Shown here one piece after another: positions 34,392 through 44,543 of a stretch of DNA of 64,000 nucleotides. Every line of letters begins with the position of its first letter. Within the stretch, counting starts at the first letter, position 1. The position numbers were made by a program, and so were the translations under genes. Location of the stretch: contig DATIKW010000030.1 in NCBI GenBank assembly GCA_035477115.1, positions 40,541-104,540 of the forward strand, in the 5' to 3' direction. A model generated the notes under the pieces. It ran no database searches. It saw only the letters and a list, made by a program, of their open reading frames with translations, and was not told the origin of the DNA. This stretch comes from UBA995 sp035477115 (lineage in GTDB: Bacteria > Bacillota > Sulfobacillia > UBA995).

Positions 34392-35552
34392 ATGGAACGG
34401 AAAGGCTTCCGATCCTCAGAACTGCGGATGGCCAGGGTACTCCAAGTGACCGGCGAGTGGCCCGGGGTCAGTTTGCTCGGCGTTGAGCTTGATGGCTCGC
34501 CCGGACGGAGCGAGGCAGTCGCTTATCCGGAGCTGACAGGGCAGATAGCTCCGGGCGACCGCGTCCTCCTGAACACGACCGCCGTGTCTCTAGGTCTGGG
34601 GACCGGGGGCTACCATTTCGTAGTGGCGGTAGAGGGCCGCGAGCGACGGGACGAAGAAGGACCCGGGCACATCATGAAGTTGCGTTACACGCCGGTTCAG
34701 TTCCGGTGCCATGCCGTTGAAGAGGAGGGGCATCCGGCCAGAGATGCCCTCGACGCTACCAGCGACCTGGCAGGTATGGTGGTCGTGGCGGGTTGCGTCC
34801 ACAGCCAGCTCCCTCCGATCTTGGCCGGGCTGCGAGCGGCCCTCGACCCCCCTCCCCGGGTCGCCTACTTGATGACCGAGGGCGGAGCGCTGCCCCTGGC
34901 CTTCAGCCGGTTGGCAGGCGAGTTGCGGGAACGCGGCTGGCTGGCGGGCACGATTACCGCCGGCCACGCCTTCGGGGGCGACTACGAGGCGGTGAACCAG
35001 TACACCGGGCTGCTGGCGGCGCGAGCCGCCCTCCGGGCGGATTTCGTGGTAGCGGCGATGGGACCGGGAGGGGTGGGCACCGGGACCCGCTGGGGCTTCA
35101 CCGCGATAGAACAGGGGGAAATCGTCGATCGGGTCAACCGGCTGGGAGGGCGGCCGGTGGCGGCGTTGCGGGTGAGCTTCGCCGACCCACGGCCGCGGCA
35201 CCAGGGGGTCAGCCACCATTGTTTGACGTCGCTGGGTCGAGTGGCGGCTACGCGGGCAGTGGTGGCCGTGCCCCGCCTTCCGCCTTCCGCCGGGGAGGTG
35301 CTCTACCGCCAACTCGCCGCGGCCGGCGTGAGCGACAGGCACGAAGTGGTGGAAGAGGCCGGCGAGCCGGCCTTGGCCTGCCTCGAACGCGAAGGCATGA
35401 TCGTTCGGACCATGGGAAGGGCTCCCGCTCAGGACCGGGAGTTCTTCCTGGCGGCGGGTGCGGCCGGCGCCGCAGCCGCCCGCCTGGCGGGGAAGGGGGG
35501 GAAGGGGACTGGCGGGCAGAGTGGTGTACCGGGGCAGACTGCTGACCGTTAA
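34392..35552 (+). CDS. DUF3866 family protein
   Basis: 386 residues. ELTGQIAPGDRVLLNTTAVSLGLGTGGYHFV (about 48-78), GHIMKLRYTPVQ and TAGHAFGGDYEAVNQYTGL (about 195-213), AMGPGGVGTGT are conserved in the DUF3866 family of Clostridia. No known activity. Gene lies between vor genes and a NUDIX hydrolase, with which its end overlaps in another frame. Confidence 0.88.
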   Translation: MERKGFRSSELRMARVLQVTGEWPGVSLLGVELDGSPGRSEAVAYPELTGQIAPGDRVLLNTTAVSLGLGTGGYHFVVAVEGRERRDEEGPGHIMKLRYTPVQFRCHAVEEEGHPARDALDATSDLAGMVVVAGCVHSQLPPILAGLRAALDPPPRVAYLMTEGGALPLAFSRLAGELRERGWLAGTITAGHAFGGDYEAVNQYTGLLAARAALRADFVVAAMGPGGVGTGTRWGFTAIEQGEIVDRVNRLGGRPVAALRVSFADPRPRHQGVSHHCLTSLGRVAATRAVVAVPRLPPSAGEVLYRQLAAAGVSDRHEVVEEAGEPALACLEREGMIVRTMGRAPAQDREFFLAAGAAGAAAARLAGKGGKGTGGQSGVPGQTADR

Positions 35553-36027
35553 GACCGAGGAGGTCAAGTTAGCGACGGGCCTGGTCGCCTTGCGCGAGAT
35601 CGTCGAGCACCCCGGCGCCGCGGCGATAGTAGCGATGACCACCTCTCGGCAGGTCCTGCTGGTGGAGCAACACCGCCCGGGAGCAAGGGGCACGCTCCTC
35701 GAGATACCCGCCGGCACTATAGACCCGGGCGAGACGCCGGAGGAATGCGCCCGCCGGGAACTTCAGGAGGAGACCGGCTACCAGGCGAGGAGCATCGAGC
35801 GACTGGGGGGCTTCTACCTGTGCCCCGGCTACTCCACCGAATTCTTGGATGTGTTCCTGGGCACCGACCTCCACCCTGCCAGCCGCCGCCCCGACGCGGA
35901 TGAGGAACTCACCCTCCATCTGGTCGACTTTGCGGAGGCGTTGACCGCCATCGATAGCGGTCGACTCCGCGACGCCAAGACGGTGGCGGGCCTGCTCCTG
36001 GCGGCCCGGCGGTTGCCCGGGCGCTGA
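35521..36027 (+). CDS. NUDIX hydrolase, ADP-ribose pyrophosphatase type
   Basis: 168 residues with the NUDIX box GTIDPGETPEECARRELQEETGY (about 63-85), split here by typical spacing, and start VVYRGRLLTVKTEEVKL. ADP-ribose or other nucleoside diphosphate derivative hydrolase (NudF-like). I start at GTG 35521; the frame is open further upstream inside the DUF3866 gene but family similarity begins here. Often next to spoIIM, as here. Confidence 0.93.
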   Translation: MVYRGRLLTVKTEEVKLATGLVALREIVEHPGAAAIVAMTTSRQVLLVEQHRPGARGTLLEIPAGTIDPGETPEECARRELQEETGYQARSIERLGGFYLCPGYSTEFLDVFLGTDLHPASRRPDADEELTLHLVDFAEALTAIDSGRLRDAKTVAGLLLAARRLPGR

Positions 36028-36094
36028 CCGGGCCCCGTCGCCCGGTCGAAACCGGCCCTCCCCGCGCATAGGCTCCCCGGGGAGGGGACAACCG

Positions 36095-36754
36095 GTGCCG
36101 CGAGCTTTGACCCCCGGGGAAGGGCTAAAGGACGCCATCGAAGGGCACCTTCGGGGACAGCTTCCCTTGTGTGCAGTGGTACTGTCCCTCCTCGTCCTGG
36201 GAGTGATCCTCGGGTCATCGGCTGCCACGGTCCTGGATACGGAAGAACGCGCTGAGCTTGCCGCCTATCTGGAGGTGTTCCTGCGCGGCCTGGTCGACGG
36301 GCGCTTGAGGACCGAGCCCGCCGAAGCCCTGAGCGCGGCGTACCGGCAAAACCTCCAGACGCTGGGTTTCATCTGGCTCCTCGGCTTGACCGGCATCGGC
36401 GCTCCCGTTGTGGGAGCAATCGTGTTCCTGCGCGGGCTGGTGCTCGGCTTCACCGTCGGCTTCCTGGTGGAGGAGATGGGGACGATGGGCCTGCTCCTGG
36501 CAGCCCTCGGCGTACTGCCTCAGAACTTGCTCGCCCTGCCGGCCATAGTCGGCAGCGCCGTCGCGGCGCTGGCTTACTCCTTGCGGTTGCTGAGACGCAG
36601 GACCGAGTCACGGCCGCGACCCCTCCTCGAAGAAACCCTGGCCTACACCTTCGCGGTGTTGCTCATGGCGGGCCTGTTGCTGGGAGCCGGCCTGATCGAA
36701 GCGTATCTCTCCCCCGGCTTGATGCGATTGGTCGCCGGCCATGCCTCCCGGTGA
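36095..36754 (+). CDS. spoIIM: Stage II sporulation protein M
   Basis: 219 residues with about five hydrophobic helices and RQNLQTLGFIWLLGLTGIGAPVVGAIVFLRGLVLGFTVGFL spanning residues 87-127, the most conserved SpoIIM part. With SpoIID and SpoIIP (not in window) it drives peptidoglycan removal during engulfment. GTG start with GGGGAGGGG upstream. Confidence 0.95.
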   Translation: MPRALTPGEGLKDAIEGHLRGQLPLCAVVLSLLVLGVILGSSAATVLDTEERAELAAYLEVFLRGLVDGRLRTEPAEALSAAYRQNLQTLGFIWLLGLTGIGAPVVGAIVFLRGLVLGFTVGFLVEEMGTMGLLLAALGVLPQNLLALPAIVGSAVAALAYSLRLLRRRTESRPRPLLEETLAYTFAVLLMAGLLLGAGLIEAYLSPGLMRLVAGHASR

Positions 36755-36865
36755 GCCTTGACCGCCGAGCGTGCCCGGGCTGGACCCTCCGGGACAGCGG
36801 GAGGATTTCCTGCGCCTCGGGTGTAAAGTAACGCCGACAGCACATCCCGTGGAGGGATACTCAAG

Positions 36866-37981
36866 ATGATCGTCGGGGTCCCGAAAGAGATCAAACGTGA
36901 CGAGAACCGCATCGCGATCACTCCAGGCGGGGCCGCCGCCTTCACCGGCCGGGGCCATACGGTGTTGATCGAACGGGGAGCGGGCATTGGCAGCGGTTTT
37001 GAGGATGGCGAGTTCCGGGGGGCCGGAGCGCACATCGTCCCCAGGGAAGAGGTATTCGCGCGCGCGGAGATGATCTTGAAAGTCAAGGAACCGCTTCCCC
37101 CCGAGTTCGACCTGCTCCGGGAAGGCCAGATCTTGTTCACCTATCTTCACCTTGCGCCCGAACCGGAACTCACCCGCGCCCTGATGCGCCGGCGAGTGGC
37201 GGCCATCGCTTACGAGACCGTCCAGTTGCCGGACGGTTCCCTGCCGCTGCTCACCCCCATGAGCGAGGTGGCCGGCCGTATGGCCACCCAGATCGGGGCG
37301 CGTCTGCTGGAGAAGCCCCAGGGCGGGCGGGGCGTCCTGCTGGGGGGCGTACCGGGAGTTCCGCCCGCGGAGGTAGTGGTTGTGGGCGGCGGCATAGTCG
37401 GGCTGAATGCCGCCCGCATGGCCATGGGCATGGGGGCGCTGGTTACCATCCTGGACATCAGCGCGGAACGAATGCGGTACATCGATGACGTGTATGGCGG
37501 CCGGATGCTCACGCTGATGTCCAATCCCTTCAGCCTGGCGGCCACGGTGCGCCGGGCGGACTTGTTGGTCGGGGCGGTGCTGATCCCTGGCGCTCGCGCT
37601 CCCCGGTTGGTGACGGCGGACATGGTCAAGACCATGAAGCCCGGGTCGGTGATTGTCGACGTTTCGATTGACCAGGGGGGCTCGATCGAGACCATCGATC
37701 GGGTGACTTGCCACTCCGACCCGACCTACGTTTGCCACGGCGTAGTCCACTACTCCGTGCCCAATATTCCCGGAGCGGTGCCCCGCACCTCCACCTTCGG
37801 CCTCACCAACGTCACCTTGCCCTACGCCCTGCAACTTGCCGATCAGGGGCTCCGGGAGGCGCTCCGGGCCAACCCGGCACTCGCAAAAGGGGCGAACGTG
37901 CTCGAAGGCCAGGTCACCTATGAGGCGGTGGCCGCCGCCACCGGCGTGCCGTACGTCCCCCTGGCAACCGTACTCAGCTGA
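36866..37981 (+). CDS. ald: Alanine dehydrogenase
   Basis: 371 residues. KVKEPLPPEFDLL (catalytic Lys about 74), LFTYLHLAPEPELT (His about 95) and GGGIVGLNAARMAMGMGALVTILDIS (about 174-199, NAD site) identify alanine dehydrogenase, L-alanine to pyruvate and ammonia. Converges with the alanine symporter gene, so uptake and deamination are next to each other. Alanine is also a spore germinant. ATG after GGAGGG. Confidence 0.97.
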   Translation: MIVGVPKEIKRDENRIAITPGGAAAFTGRGHTVLIERGAGIGSGFEDGEFRGAGAHIVPREEVFARAEMILKVKEPLPPEFDLLREGQILFTYLHLAPEPELTRALMRRRVAAIAYETVQLPDGSLPLLTPMSEVAGRMATQIGARLLEKPQGGRGVLLGGVPGVPPAEVVVVGGGIVGLNAARMAMGMGALVTILDISAERMRYIDDVYGGRMLTLMSNPFSLAATVRRADLLVGAVLIPGARAPRLVTADMVKTMKPGSVIVDVSIDQGGSIETIDRVTCHSDPTYVCHGVVHYSVPNIPGAVPRTSTFGLTNVTLPYALQLADQGLREALRANPALAKGANVLEGQVTYEAVAAATGVPYVPLATVLS

Positions 37982-38000
37982 AACGCGCTGCGTCTTCGCC

Positions 38001-38029
38001 GTAGGGGCGGGTTCCGAACCCGCCCCTAC
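38001..38029. repeat. Dispersed 29-bp palindrome between ald and symporter
   Basis: Exact copy, 20 bases after the ald stop and 11 bases before the end of the converging symporter gene. As a 14-bp stem it can serve as a bidirectional terminator-like structure. Confidence 0.95.
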
Positions 38030-38039
38030 TGTGGCTGTT

Positions 38040-39392
38040 TCATCCTCGAGGGACGCGAGCCCCGAAGTCCCGCAGCAGGCGGACCGCCACCCCGCTCAAG
38101 GCGACCAGGGCGATGAGGTTGGGTATGGCCATGAAGGCGTTCAGCGTGTCGGCGATCGCCCATACCGGGGTGAGTTCCCCCAGGGCTCCAACGAGCACGA
38201 ATGGCAGCCATAATAGGCGGTACAGAGCGCGGATCCTGCCCCCCAGGAGATAGGCCGCGCAGGTCTCGCCATAGAATGACCAGGTCAGGATAGTGGAGTA
38301 GGCGAAGAACCCCAGGCATAGGACAACAACGGCCGATCCCCACCCCCCGGGGAAGGCGGCATCAAAAGCCCGCATGGTCACGACCGCCCCCTCATCGCCC
38401 AGAGTCCAGGTGCCGGTGACGAGGATGGCCAGCCCCGTGGCCGTGGCCACGACCAGCGTATCGACGAACACCTCGAAGATGCCCCAGAGACCCTGTCGGG
38501 CCGGGTGGTCGGTGACGGCGGCGGCATGTACGATGGGAGCGCTGCCCAGTCCCGCTTCGTTAGAGAAGACGCCCCGGGCGATGCCAAAGCGCATCGCCTG
38601 CATCACCGTGGCCCCGGCGAAGCCCCCGGCGGCCGCGATGGGCGTGAAGGCGTGGGTGAAGACGGTGCGGAAGGCTGCGGGCACGTAGGGCAGGTGGGCG
38701 GCGATCACGACGGCCACTCCCCCGAGATACAGGACGATCATCCCCGGGACCACCACCCCGGCAACGTCGCCGAGGCGGCGAATGCCGCCGATGGTCACGA
38801 TGCCCACGAGTGCCACCAGACCGAGACCCGACGCGATCCGGGGCATTCCGAACTGTTCCAGGCCGTGGGCCACGGAGTTGGCTTGCACCATGTTGCCGAT
38901 GCCAAAAGCCGCCAGGGCACCGAAGACGGCGAACAGCACGGCCAACCATCGCCAGCGGCGCCCCATCCCCTCGGTGATGTACCGCATTGGCCCCCCGAGC
39001 ATGGGTCCGCGCCGTTCCCGTTCGCGGTAGTGGACGGCGAGGATGACTTCGACCATTTTCGTGCACATGCCGACCAGACCGGAAACCCACATCCAGAGGA
39101 GCGCTCCGGGCCCGCCCAGGGAGATGGCGGTAGCCACGCCGACTATGTTGCCGACTCCTACCGTCCCGCCCATGGCGGAGGCAAGGGCCTTGAAAGCCGA
39201 TACGTCTCCCTCATGACCGGCGGGTCTCGGCTGCCGGCCCACAAGCTCGCGTAACATGCGAGGGAAGTAGCGGAATTGAGCCCCCCGCGAGAGCAGCGTG
39301 AGATACAGGCCGACGATGATGATGCCGCCGACCATGAGGGGACCCCATAGAACGGCGTTGATCCGGTGGTTCAGGTCGAGCAGCCACTCCAT
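38040..39392 (-). CDS. Sodium:alanine/glycine symporter (AGCS family), second copy
   Basis: 450 residues, ten or so helices, with MGGTVGVGNIVGVATAISLGGPGALLW-type (about 70-96), FGIGNMVQANSVAHG, and NEAGLGSAPIVHAAAVTDHPARQGLWG. Start at ATG 39392 fits because GGGAGGAG lies just upstream; an in-frame ATG 18 bases earlier overlaps that site. Next to ald, so alanine uptake is the likely role. About half of its sequence resembles the copy at 514-1875, in the same order of motifs. Confidence 0.95.
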   Translation of the reverse strand: MEWLLDLNHRINAVLWGPLMVGGIIIVGLYLTLLSRGAQFRYFPRMLRELVGRQPRPAGHEGDVSAFKALASAMGGTVGVGNIVGVATAISLGGPGALLWMWVSGLVGMCTKMVEVILAVHYRERERRGPMLGGPMRYITEGMGRRWRWLAVLFAVFGALAAFGIGNMVQANSVAHGLEQFGMPRIASGLGLVALVGIVTIGGIRRLGDVAGVVVPGMIVLYLGGVAVVIAAHLPYVPAAFRTVFTHAFTPIAAAGGFAGATVMQAMRFGIARGVFSNEAGLGSAPIVHAAAVTDHPARQGLWGIFEVFVDTLVVATATGLAILVTGTWTLGDEGAVVTMRAFDAAFPGGWGSAVVVLCLGFFAYSTILTWSFYGETCAAYLLGGRIRALYRLLWLPFVLVGALGELTPVWAIADTLNAFMAIPNLIALVALSGVAVRLLRDFGARVPRG

Positions 39393-39555
39393 GCCGCACT
39401 CTCCTCCCATCGCGCTCCCGGCGGGCGAGGCCCACCTTATTGTAGCCCATTCTTCACTCCCCGAGGCAGACTCCTCCTCCGGCGCCCCTCACACATTCTC
39501 CCGGGCCGGTGATCATAAGTATCTAATCCGGTCATCCCGCCGGCGAGGTGCGCGC

Positions 39556-39774
39556 ATGTTGGTGATATCGCGGGCGAGACTCCGATCGCAGCTCCGGATC
39601 CTCGCGGGCATCGCCCTGATCGGCGCGGCGGGCCGGTTCCTCGCCGGCCTGGGGGATCGGCTGGCGGTGTCCGGTCCCTTCGTGGAAGTGACCTCGCGGG
39701 AAGCATTGCAGCGATGGATCATCTGGTTCACACGACAACTGGAGCGTTTCATGAGGGGTGGCGACTGGGGGTGA
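39556..39774 (+). CDS. Small hypothetical membrane protein upstream of xerD
   Basis: 72 residues: a basic start (SRARLRSQLR), one weak hydrophobic helix (about 13-28), then WIIWFTRQLERFMRGGDWG. In Bacillus a small one-helix protein (YqzK, DUF4227) precedes xerD, and this gene may be its counterpart, by position and size only. ATG with GAGGTG five bases upstream. About 145 bases to xerD. Confidence 0.5.
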   Translation: MLVISRARLRSQLRILAGIALIGAAGRFLAGLGDRLAVSGPFVEVTSREALQRWIIWFTRQLERFMRGGDWG

Positions 39775-39918
39775 AGTTTCCATAAAGGGAGGGACCGGGC
39801 GAATTATGTTGAATGCTGAAGAAAGCGCGGATGAGGCCCGGCGCCGCTCAGGATGCATGGGTGATAGCCTGCGCAAGCTAGAGCAACCGGCGATGGTCTT
39901 GTCGCCAAGGGGACCGGG

Positions 39919-40812
<894 letters not shown>

Positions 40813-40840
40813 AGCGACTCTCCGGCAAGGGGGACATGGG

Positions 40841-41998
40841 GTGCCGCGGCGCGCCTTCGTCGTGGTAGTCGACGGATTGGGAGTGGGAGCGCTACCCGAC
40901 GCCGCTGCCTTCGGGGACCAGGGAGCCGACACGCTGGCCAATGTATCCCTGGCTGCCGGCGGCATCGCCCTGCCTTACTTGGTGGGGGCCGGTGTCGCGC
41001 GGGTCGCACCCGACGCCATCCTCTTGCCGGCCGGAGCATGGTCGGGGAGAGGAGCGTACGGCCGGATGGTCCAGGCGGCTCCCGGCAAGGACACGCTCAG
41101 CGGCCACTGGGAGCTGATGGGCGTGATTCCCCCGGAGCCTTTCCCCACTTACCCGGCAGGCTTTCCCCCGGAACTGCTCCTGGCGATGGAGAAGGCCACG
41201 TCGACCCGGTTCCTCGGCAACCGGGCGGCATCCGGCACGACCATCGTCCAGGAACTCGGTGAGGAACACCTCGCGACCGGCTATCCCATCCTCTACACGT
41301 CGGCCGACAGCGTCCTGCAACTCGCCGCGCATGAGAGAGTCCTCCCCCGGGAGGAGCTGTATCGGCTATGCGCGATCGCCCGGAGGTTGTCCCGGGTAGG
41401 GCGGGTAATAGCGCGGCCCTTCCAGGGTGAGGCCGGCAAGTTCTTCCGCACGGCCGGACGGAGGGACTGGGCGATGTCCCCGCCCGCGCCCACCTTGCTC
41501 GACCGGATCACTGATGCCGGTCAGGAAGTGTGGGCGGTGGGCAAGGTAGAGGACCTGTTTACCGGGCGGGGAATTGGCCGGTCGCTCCGGCGGTCCACCA
41601 ATCGTGAAGTGGCGGCGGGCCTCGAGGAAGCTGTCCGCCAGGCTGGGCCCGGACTGGTGCTGGGCACCCTCCCCGAGACGGACACGGTCTGCGGGCATCG
41701 TAACGACCCCGGCGGGTTCGCCCGGGAGTTGGAGAAGCTCGACGGCTGGTTGGGCGGTTTTCAGGGACGACTGGGGTCCAAGGATTGGCTGTTCATCACC
41801 GCCGACCACGGCTGCGATCCCACCCTGCCATCCACCGACCACACGCGTGAGTATGTTCCGGTGCTGGTACCACGGGCGCCGGCTGTCGACCTCGGTACCC
41901 GGATGACCATGTGCGACCTGGCGGCGACGGTGTCGGAGTTGCTGGGTATTCCCGGGGCCGGTCCCGGCTGCAGTTTTGCGGCAGCACTGCTGGGCTGA
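40841..41998 (+). CDS. deoB: Phosphopentomutase
   Basis: 385 residues of the alkaline phosphatase superfamily: VDGLGVGALPDAA (metal-binding Asp, about 8-20), DTLSGHWELMG (about 86), and TADHGCDPT (about 329). Interconverts ribose/deoxyribose 1- and 5-phosphates. Start GTG 40841 follows AAGGGGG; a longer frame runs back over the xerD end. Works with the adjacent nucleoside phosphorylase. Confidence 0.96.
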   Translation: MPRRAFVVVVDGLGVGALPDAAAFGDQGADTLANVSLAAGGIALPYLVGAGVARVAPDAILLPAGAWSGRGAYGRMVQAAPGKDTLSGHWELMGVIPPEPFPTYPAGFPPELLLAMEKATSTRFLGNRAASGTTIVQELGEEHLATGYPILYTSADSVLQLAAHERVLPREELYRLCAIARRLSRVGRVIARPFQGEAGKFFRTAGRRDWAMSPPAPTLLDRITDAGQEVWAVGKVEDLFTGRGIGRSLRRSTNREVAAGLEEAVRQAGPGLVLGTLPETDTVCGHRNDPGGFARELEKLDGWLGGFQGRLGSKDWLFITADHGCDPTLPSTDHTREYVPVLVPRAPAVDLGTRMTMCDLAATVSELLGIPGAGPGCSFAAALLG

Positions 41999-42017
41999 CG
42001 GAGGGAGGGCGCGGGCG

Positions 42018-42851
42018 ATGGCGATGGAGCACGTGGAAGAAGCAGCCGGATTCCTTCGCGACCGTGGATGGGGCGGTCAGTCTCTGGCGATCGTCCTCGG
42101 ATCGGGGCTCGATATTCTGGGCGGGGACTTCGAGGTTGACGACGACCTGGCTTTCACCGCCGTCCCTCACTGCCTGCCGGCGACGGTCGCCGGGCACGCC
42201 GGCCGGCTCCTGCGCGCCCGCCTGAGGGGCGTGCCTTTCCTGGTGATGCGGGGTCGCCTTCATTACTATGAGGGCCTCCCCCTGTCCGCGGTGGTGTTTC
42301 CCATCCGAGTGCTCGCCCGTCTAGGTGTCCGGACTTTAGTGCTGACCAACGCGGCGGGGGCCGTGAACCATGAGCTTGGGCCGGGAGACCTGATGCTGGT
42401 GACCGACCACCTGAATCTGCTGGGCGATAACCCCTTGCGGGGCCCAAATCTCGATGAGCTTGGGCCGCGCTTTCCCGCGATGACCGCTGCCTATTCCCGC
42501 GAGTTGGCGAGGCTGGCGCGCGAAGCGGGGGCCCGGGCCGGGGTGGAATTGCGCGAAGGGGTGTATGCGGCCGTGGCCGGTCCGAGCTACGAGACGCTGG
42601 CGGAGAGTCGTCTGTTGCGCCAGATGGGCGCGGATGCGGTGGGAATGTCAACCGTGCCTGAGGTCATAGCGGCGCGGCATGCGGGGATGTCGGTGCTGGC
42701 GCTGTCCTGCATCGCCAATCGGGTAGGCGACGGCGCTGCGCCTGACCACGCGGATGTCCTGACCGCTGTCTGCGCCGCCGCCCCTCGCGTCGGGCGGTTG
42801 CTGCGAGAGCTGGTGCCCGCGCTCGCGACGCAGGATCGGCTCCCGCCTTGA
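42018..42851 (+). CDS. punA: Purine nucleoside phosphorylase
   Basis: 277 residues. VLGSGLDIL (about 25), GHAGRLL, GRLHYYEG (about 84), LTNAAGAVN (about 115) and GPSYETLAES (about 190), plus GADAVGMSTVPEVIAARH define a trimeric PNP of PNP-2 class (inosine/guanosine). Forms a salvage pair with deoB. ATG after GGAGGGAGG. Confidence 0.96.
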   Translation: MAMEHVEEAAGFLRDRGWGGQSLAIVLGSGLDILGGDFEVDDDLAFTAVPHCLPATVAGHAGRLLRARLRGVPFLVMRGRLHYYEGLPLSAVVFPIRVLARLGVRTLVLTNAAGAVNHELGPGDLMLVTDHLNLLGDNPLRGPNLDELGPRFPAMTAAYSRELARLAREAGARAGVELREGVYAAVAGPSYETLAESRLLRQMGADAVGMSTVPEVIAARHAGMSVLALSCIANRVGDGAAPDHADVLTAVCAAAPRVGRLLRELVPALATQDRLPP

Positions 42852-42876
42852 CCGCGGCCCGCCGGCTCGACCTCTC

Positions 42877-42906
42877 GTATCGAGCCGAGCCCGCCCGGGG
42901 AGGCTA
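42877..42906 (+). promoter_or_regulatory. Weak candidate sigma-F promoter upstream of dacF
   Basis: GTATC (42877-42881), a 15-base spacer, GGGGAGGCTA (42897-42906), 21 bases before the dacF start. Against GYWTA/GGNRANANTW there are two mismatches. In B. subtilis dacF and the spoIIA operon have a sigma-F promoter at this spot. Confidence 0.3.
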
Positions 42907-42927
42907 ACGCCCACGGAGGTGTAGGGT

Positions 42928-44103
42928 GTGGGCGCTTCGTATCGACATCTAGCGTCGGGACTGGCTTTCCTACTTGCCCTCGTGATTTCCGCGGGACCGT
43001 TGTCGGCCCGACCCGCAACCGGTCCCGCCGTCCGTTCGCCGTCGGCGCTGCTCATGGAGGTCGGGAGCGGGGAAGTGCTGTGGGCGAGAGGTGCCGATAC
43101 CCGCGTCGCTCCCGCCAGCATCACCAAGCTCATGACCCTGTTGCTGGCTTACGAGGCGCTGGCCGCCGGTGCCGCCCGGTTGGACGACACGGTGGTGGCA
43201 TCCGAGGCGGCTGCCGGCCTTGGCGGCACTCAGATCTGGCTGCATCCGGGCGAGCGGATGGCGCTGGGCGATGTCCTGCGGGCTGTTGCCGTGGGCTCGG
43301 CCAATGACGCGGCGGCGGCGCTTGCCGAGCATCTGGCCGGATCCGAAGCGGAATTTGTGGCGCGGATGAATGAGCGAGCCCGCGACCTCGGCATGGCGGC
43401 AACCCGTTTCCAGAACAGTCATGGCCTGGATCATCCCGACCACTACACATCGGCGGCCGACGTCGCCCGGCTATCCCGGGAACTCGTACTCCGATTCCCC
43501 GCGGTCCTCGAGCTGACAGCGCAGTATCTCGCGTATGTCCGGCAGGAGTTGGGGGCGGGGGGCCGCACCGAGATCCTCAACCGGAACCGCCTGGTCCGAT
43601 TCTATCCCGGAGCAGACGGGCTCAAGACCGGGTGGACAACGCGCGCCGGATACTGCGTCGCCGCTACCGCCGTACGCGAAGACACTCGTTTCCTGGCAGT
43701 AGTGATGGGGTCCGCGTCCCGGACGGAGCGGGATGCCGACGCCCGCACGCTCCTCAGCCATGGGTTCAGCAATTTCGTCGCGGTTCGAGGGGCGGCGGCG
43801 GGCGAGGTCGTGAGCACGCTGCCGATCATGCGGGGTCAAGTCGCACGCATTGACGTCGTGGCGGGGGGCGATCTCGGAGTGGTCGTCCTGCGCGGCAAGG
43901 AGCGGGGCGTGGAGCGAGTGGTGCTCCTTCCCGAACGACTGACGGCACCGGTGGCGGCCGGGAGCCCGGTAGGCGAAATCGCCCTTTTCCTCGACGGGCA
44001 GGAACTCGGTCGCGTGCCGCTGATAGCCGCGATTAGCGTCGAATCCTTGAGTTGGCTGTCCATGGTCTGGCGACTCGTTCTCCTGCTCTTCCCCGCGTCC
44101 TAG
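42928..44103 (+). CDS. dacF: D-alanyl-D-alanine carboxypeptidase (S11)
   Basis: 391 residues: signal peptide (about 8-30), SITKLMTLL (active Ser and Lys, about 64), SAND (SxN motif, about 128) and DGLKTGWT (KTG box, about 233), followed by an all-beta domain and a C-terminal amphipathic/membrane helix. Trims stem peptides in the spore wall. Its place directly before spoIIAA matches DacF in the forespore. GTG start after GGAGGTG. Confidence 0.95.
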   Translation: MGASYRHLASGLAFLLALVISAGPLSARPATGPAVRSPSALLMEVGSGEVLWARGADTRVAPASITKLMTLLLAYEALAAGAARLDDTVVASEAAAGLGGTQIWLHPGERMALGDVLRAVAVGSANDAAAALAEHLAGSEAEFVARMNERARDLGMAATRFQNSHGLDHPDHYTSAADVARLSRELVLRFPAVLELTAQYLAYVRQELGAGGRTEILNRNRLVRFYPGADGLKTGWTTRAGYCVAATAVREDTRFLAVVMGSASRTERDADARTLLSHGFSNFVAVRGAAAGEVVSTLPIMRGQVARIDVVAGGDLGVVVLRGKERGVERVVLLPERLTAPVAAGSPVGEIALFLDGQELGRVPLIAAISVESLSWLSMVWRLVLLLFPAS

Positions 44104-44159
44104 GCAGGGGTGACCCGGCCGACCCCCGAACCCCATCACGATGTCGGGGGTGGCGAGTC

Positions 44160-44543
44160 ACGGTCGGATACCACATCCTGGGGGACGTAGTCATCCTGCA
44201 ACCTCAGGGTGATCTGGACCTGAAACTGGCGGAGGAACTGCGGCGCGCGGGCGAGAATCTCCTCGGACGCGGCGGGCGTCATTCACTGGTTTTGGACATG
44301 CGGCGAGTGGATTTCATCGATAGCTCAGGTCTCAGCGCCATCCTGGGCCGCTATCGGCGGGTCCTCGAGTTGCAGGGGCGAATGGCGGTGAGCGGGGCCA
44401 CCCCCCGGGTGGCATCGCTCCTCGAGTTGGCAGGGGTCACGGGGATCATCCCCCTGCACGCCTCACTGGCCGGCGCCTTGGCCGCGGTAAAGGAGCGGGT
44501 CGAGGGTGGGCGGGGAACCTCGCGAGAACATACTCCGACTTGA
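44160..44543 (+). CDS. spoIIAA: Anti-sigma-F factor antagonist SpoIIAA (unusual start)
   Basis: About 127 residues of STAS fold: TVGYHILGDVVILQPQGDLDLKLAEELRRAGENLL at the start, then MRRVDFIDSSGLSAILGRYRRVL with the phosphorylatable serine (about 57). It frees sigma-F from SpoIIAB. No ATG/GTG/TTG is in frame near the family start; ACG 44160 lies 6 bases after GGGGGTGG. The nearest canonical in-frame start is TTG 44052 within dacF, giving 36 extra residues of no family match. Confidence 0.88.
   Translation, partial: TVGYHILGDVVILQPQGDLDLKLAEELRRAGENLLGRGGRHSLVLDMRRVDFIDSSGLSAILGRYRRVLELQGRMAVSGATPRVASLLELAGVTGIIPLHASLAGALAAVKERVEGGRGTSREHTPT

Noticed and set aside
36066..36095. Sigma-E-like GCATAGG before spoIIM
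   Set aside because: The -35-like block is identical to that of spoIIIA, but no acceptable -10 follows at 14-15 bases.
39411..39555. Glycine riboswitch upstream of the minus-strand alanine symporter
   Set aside because: A purine-rich stretch with GCGCCGGAGG on the minus strand recalls the aptamer, but the conserved CUCUCAGGCAAA-type core is missing.
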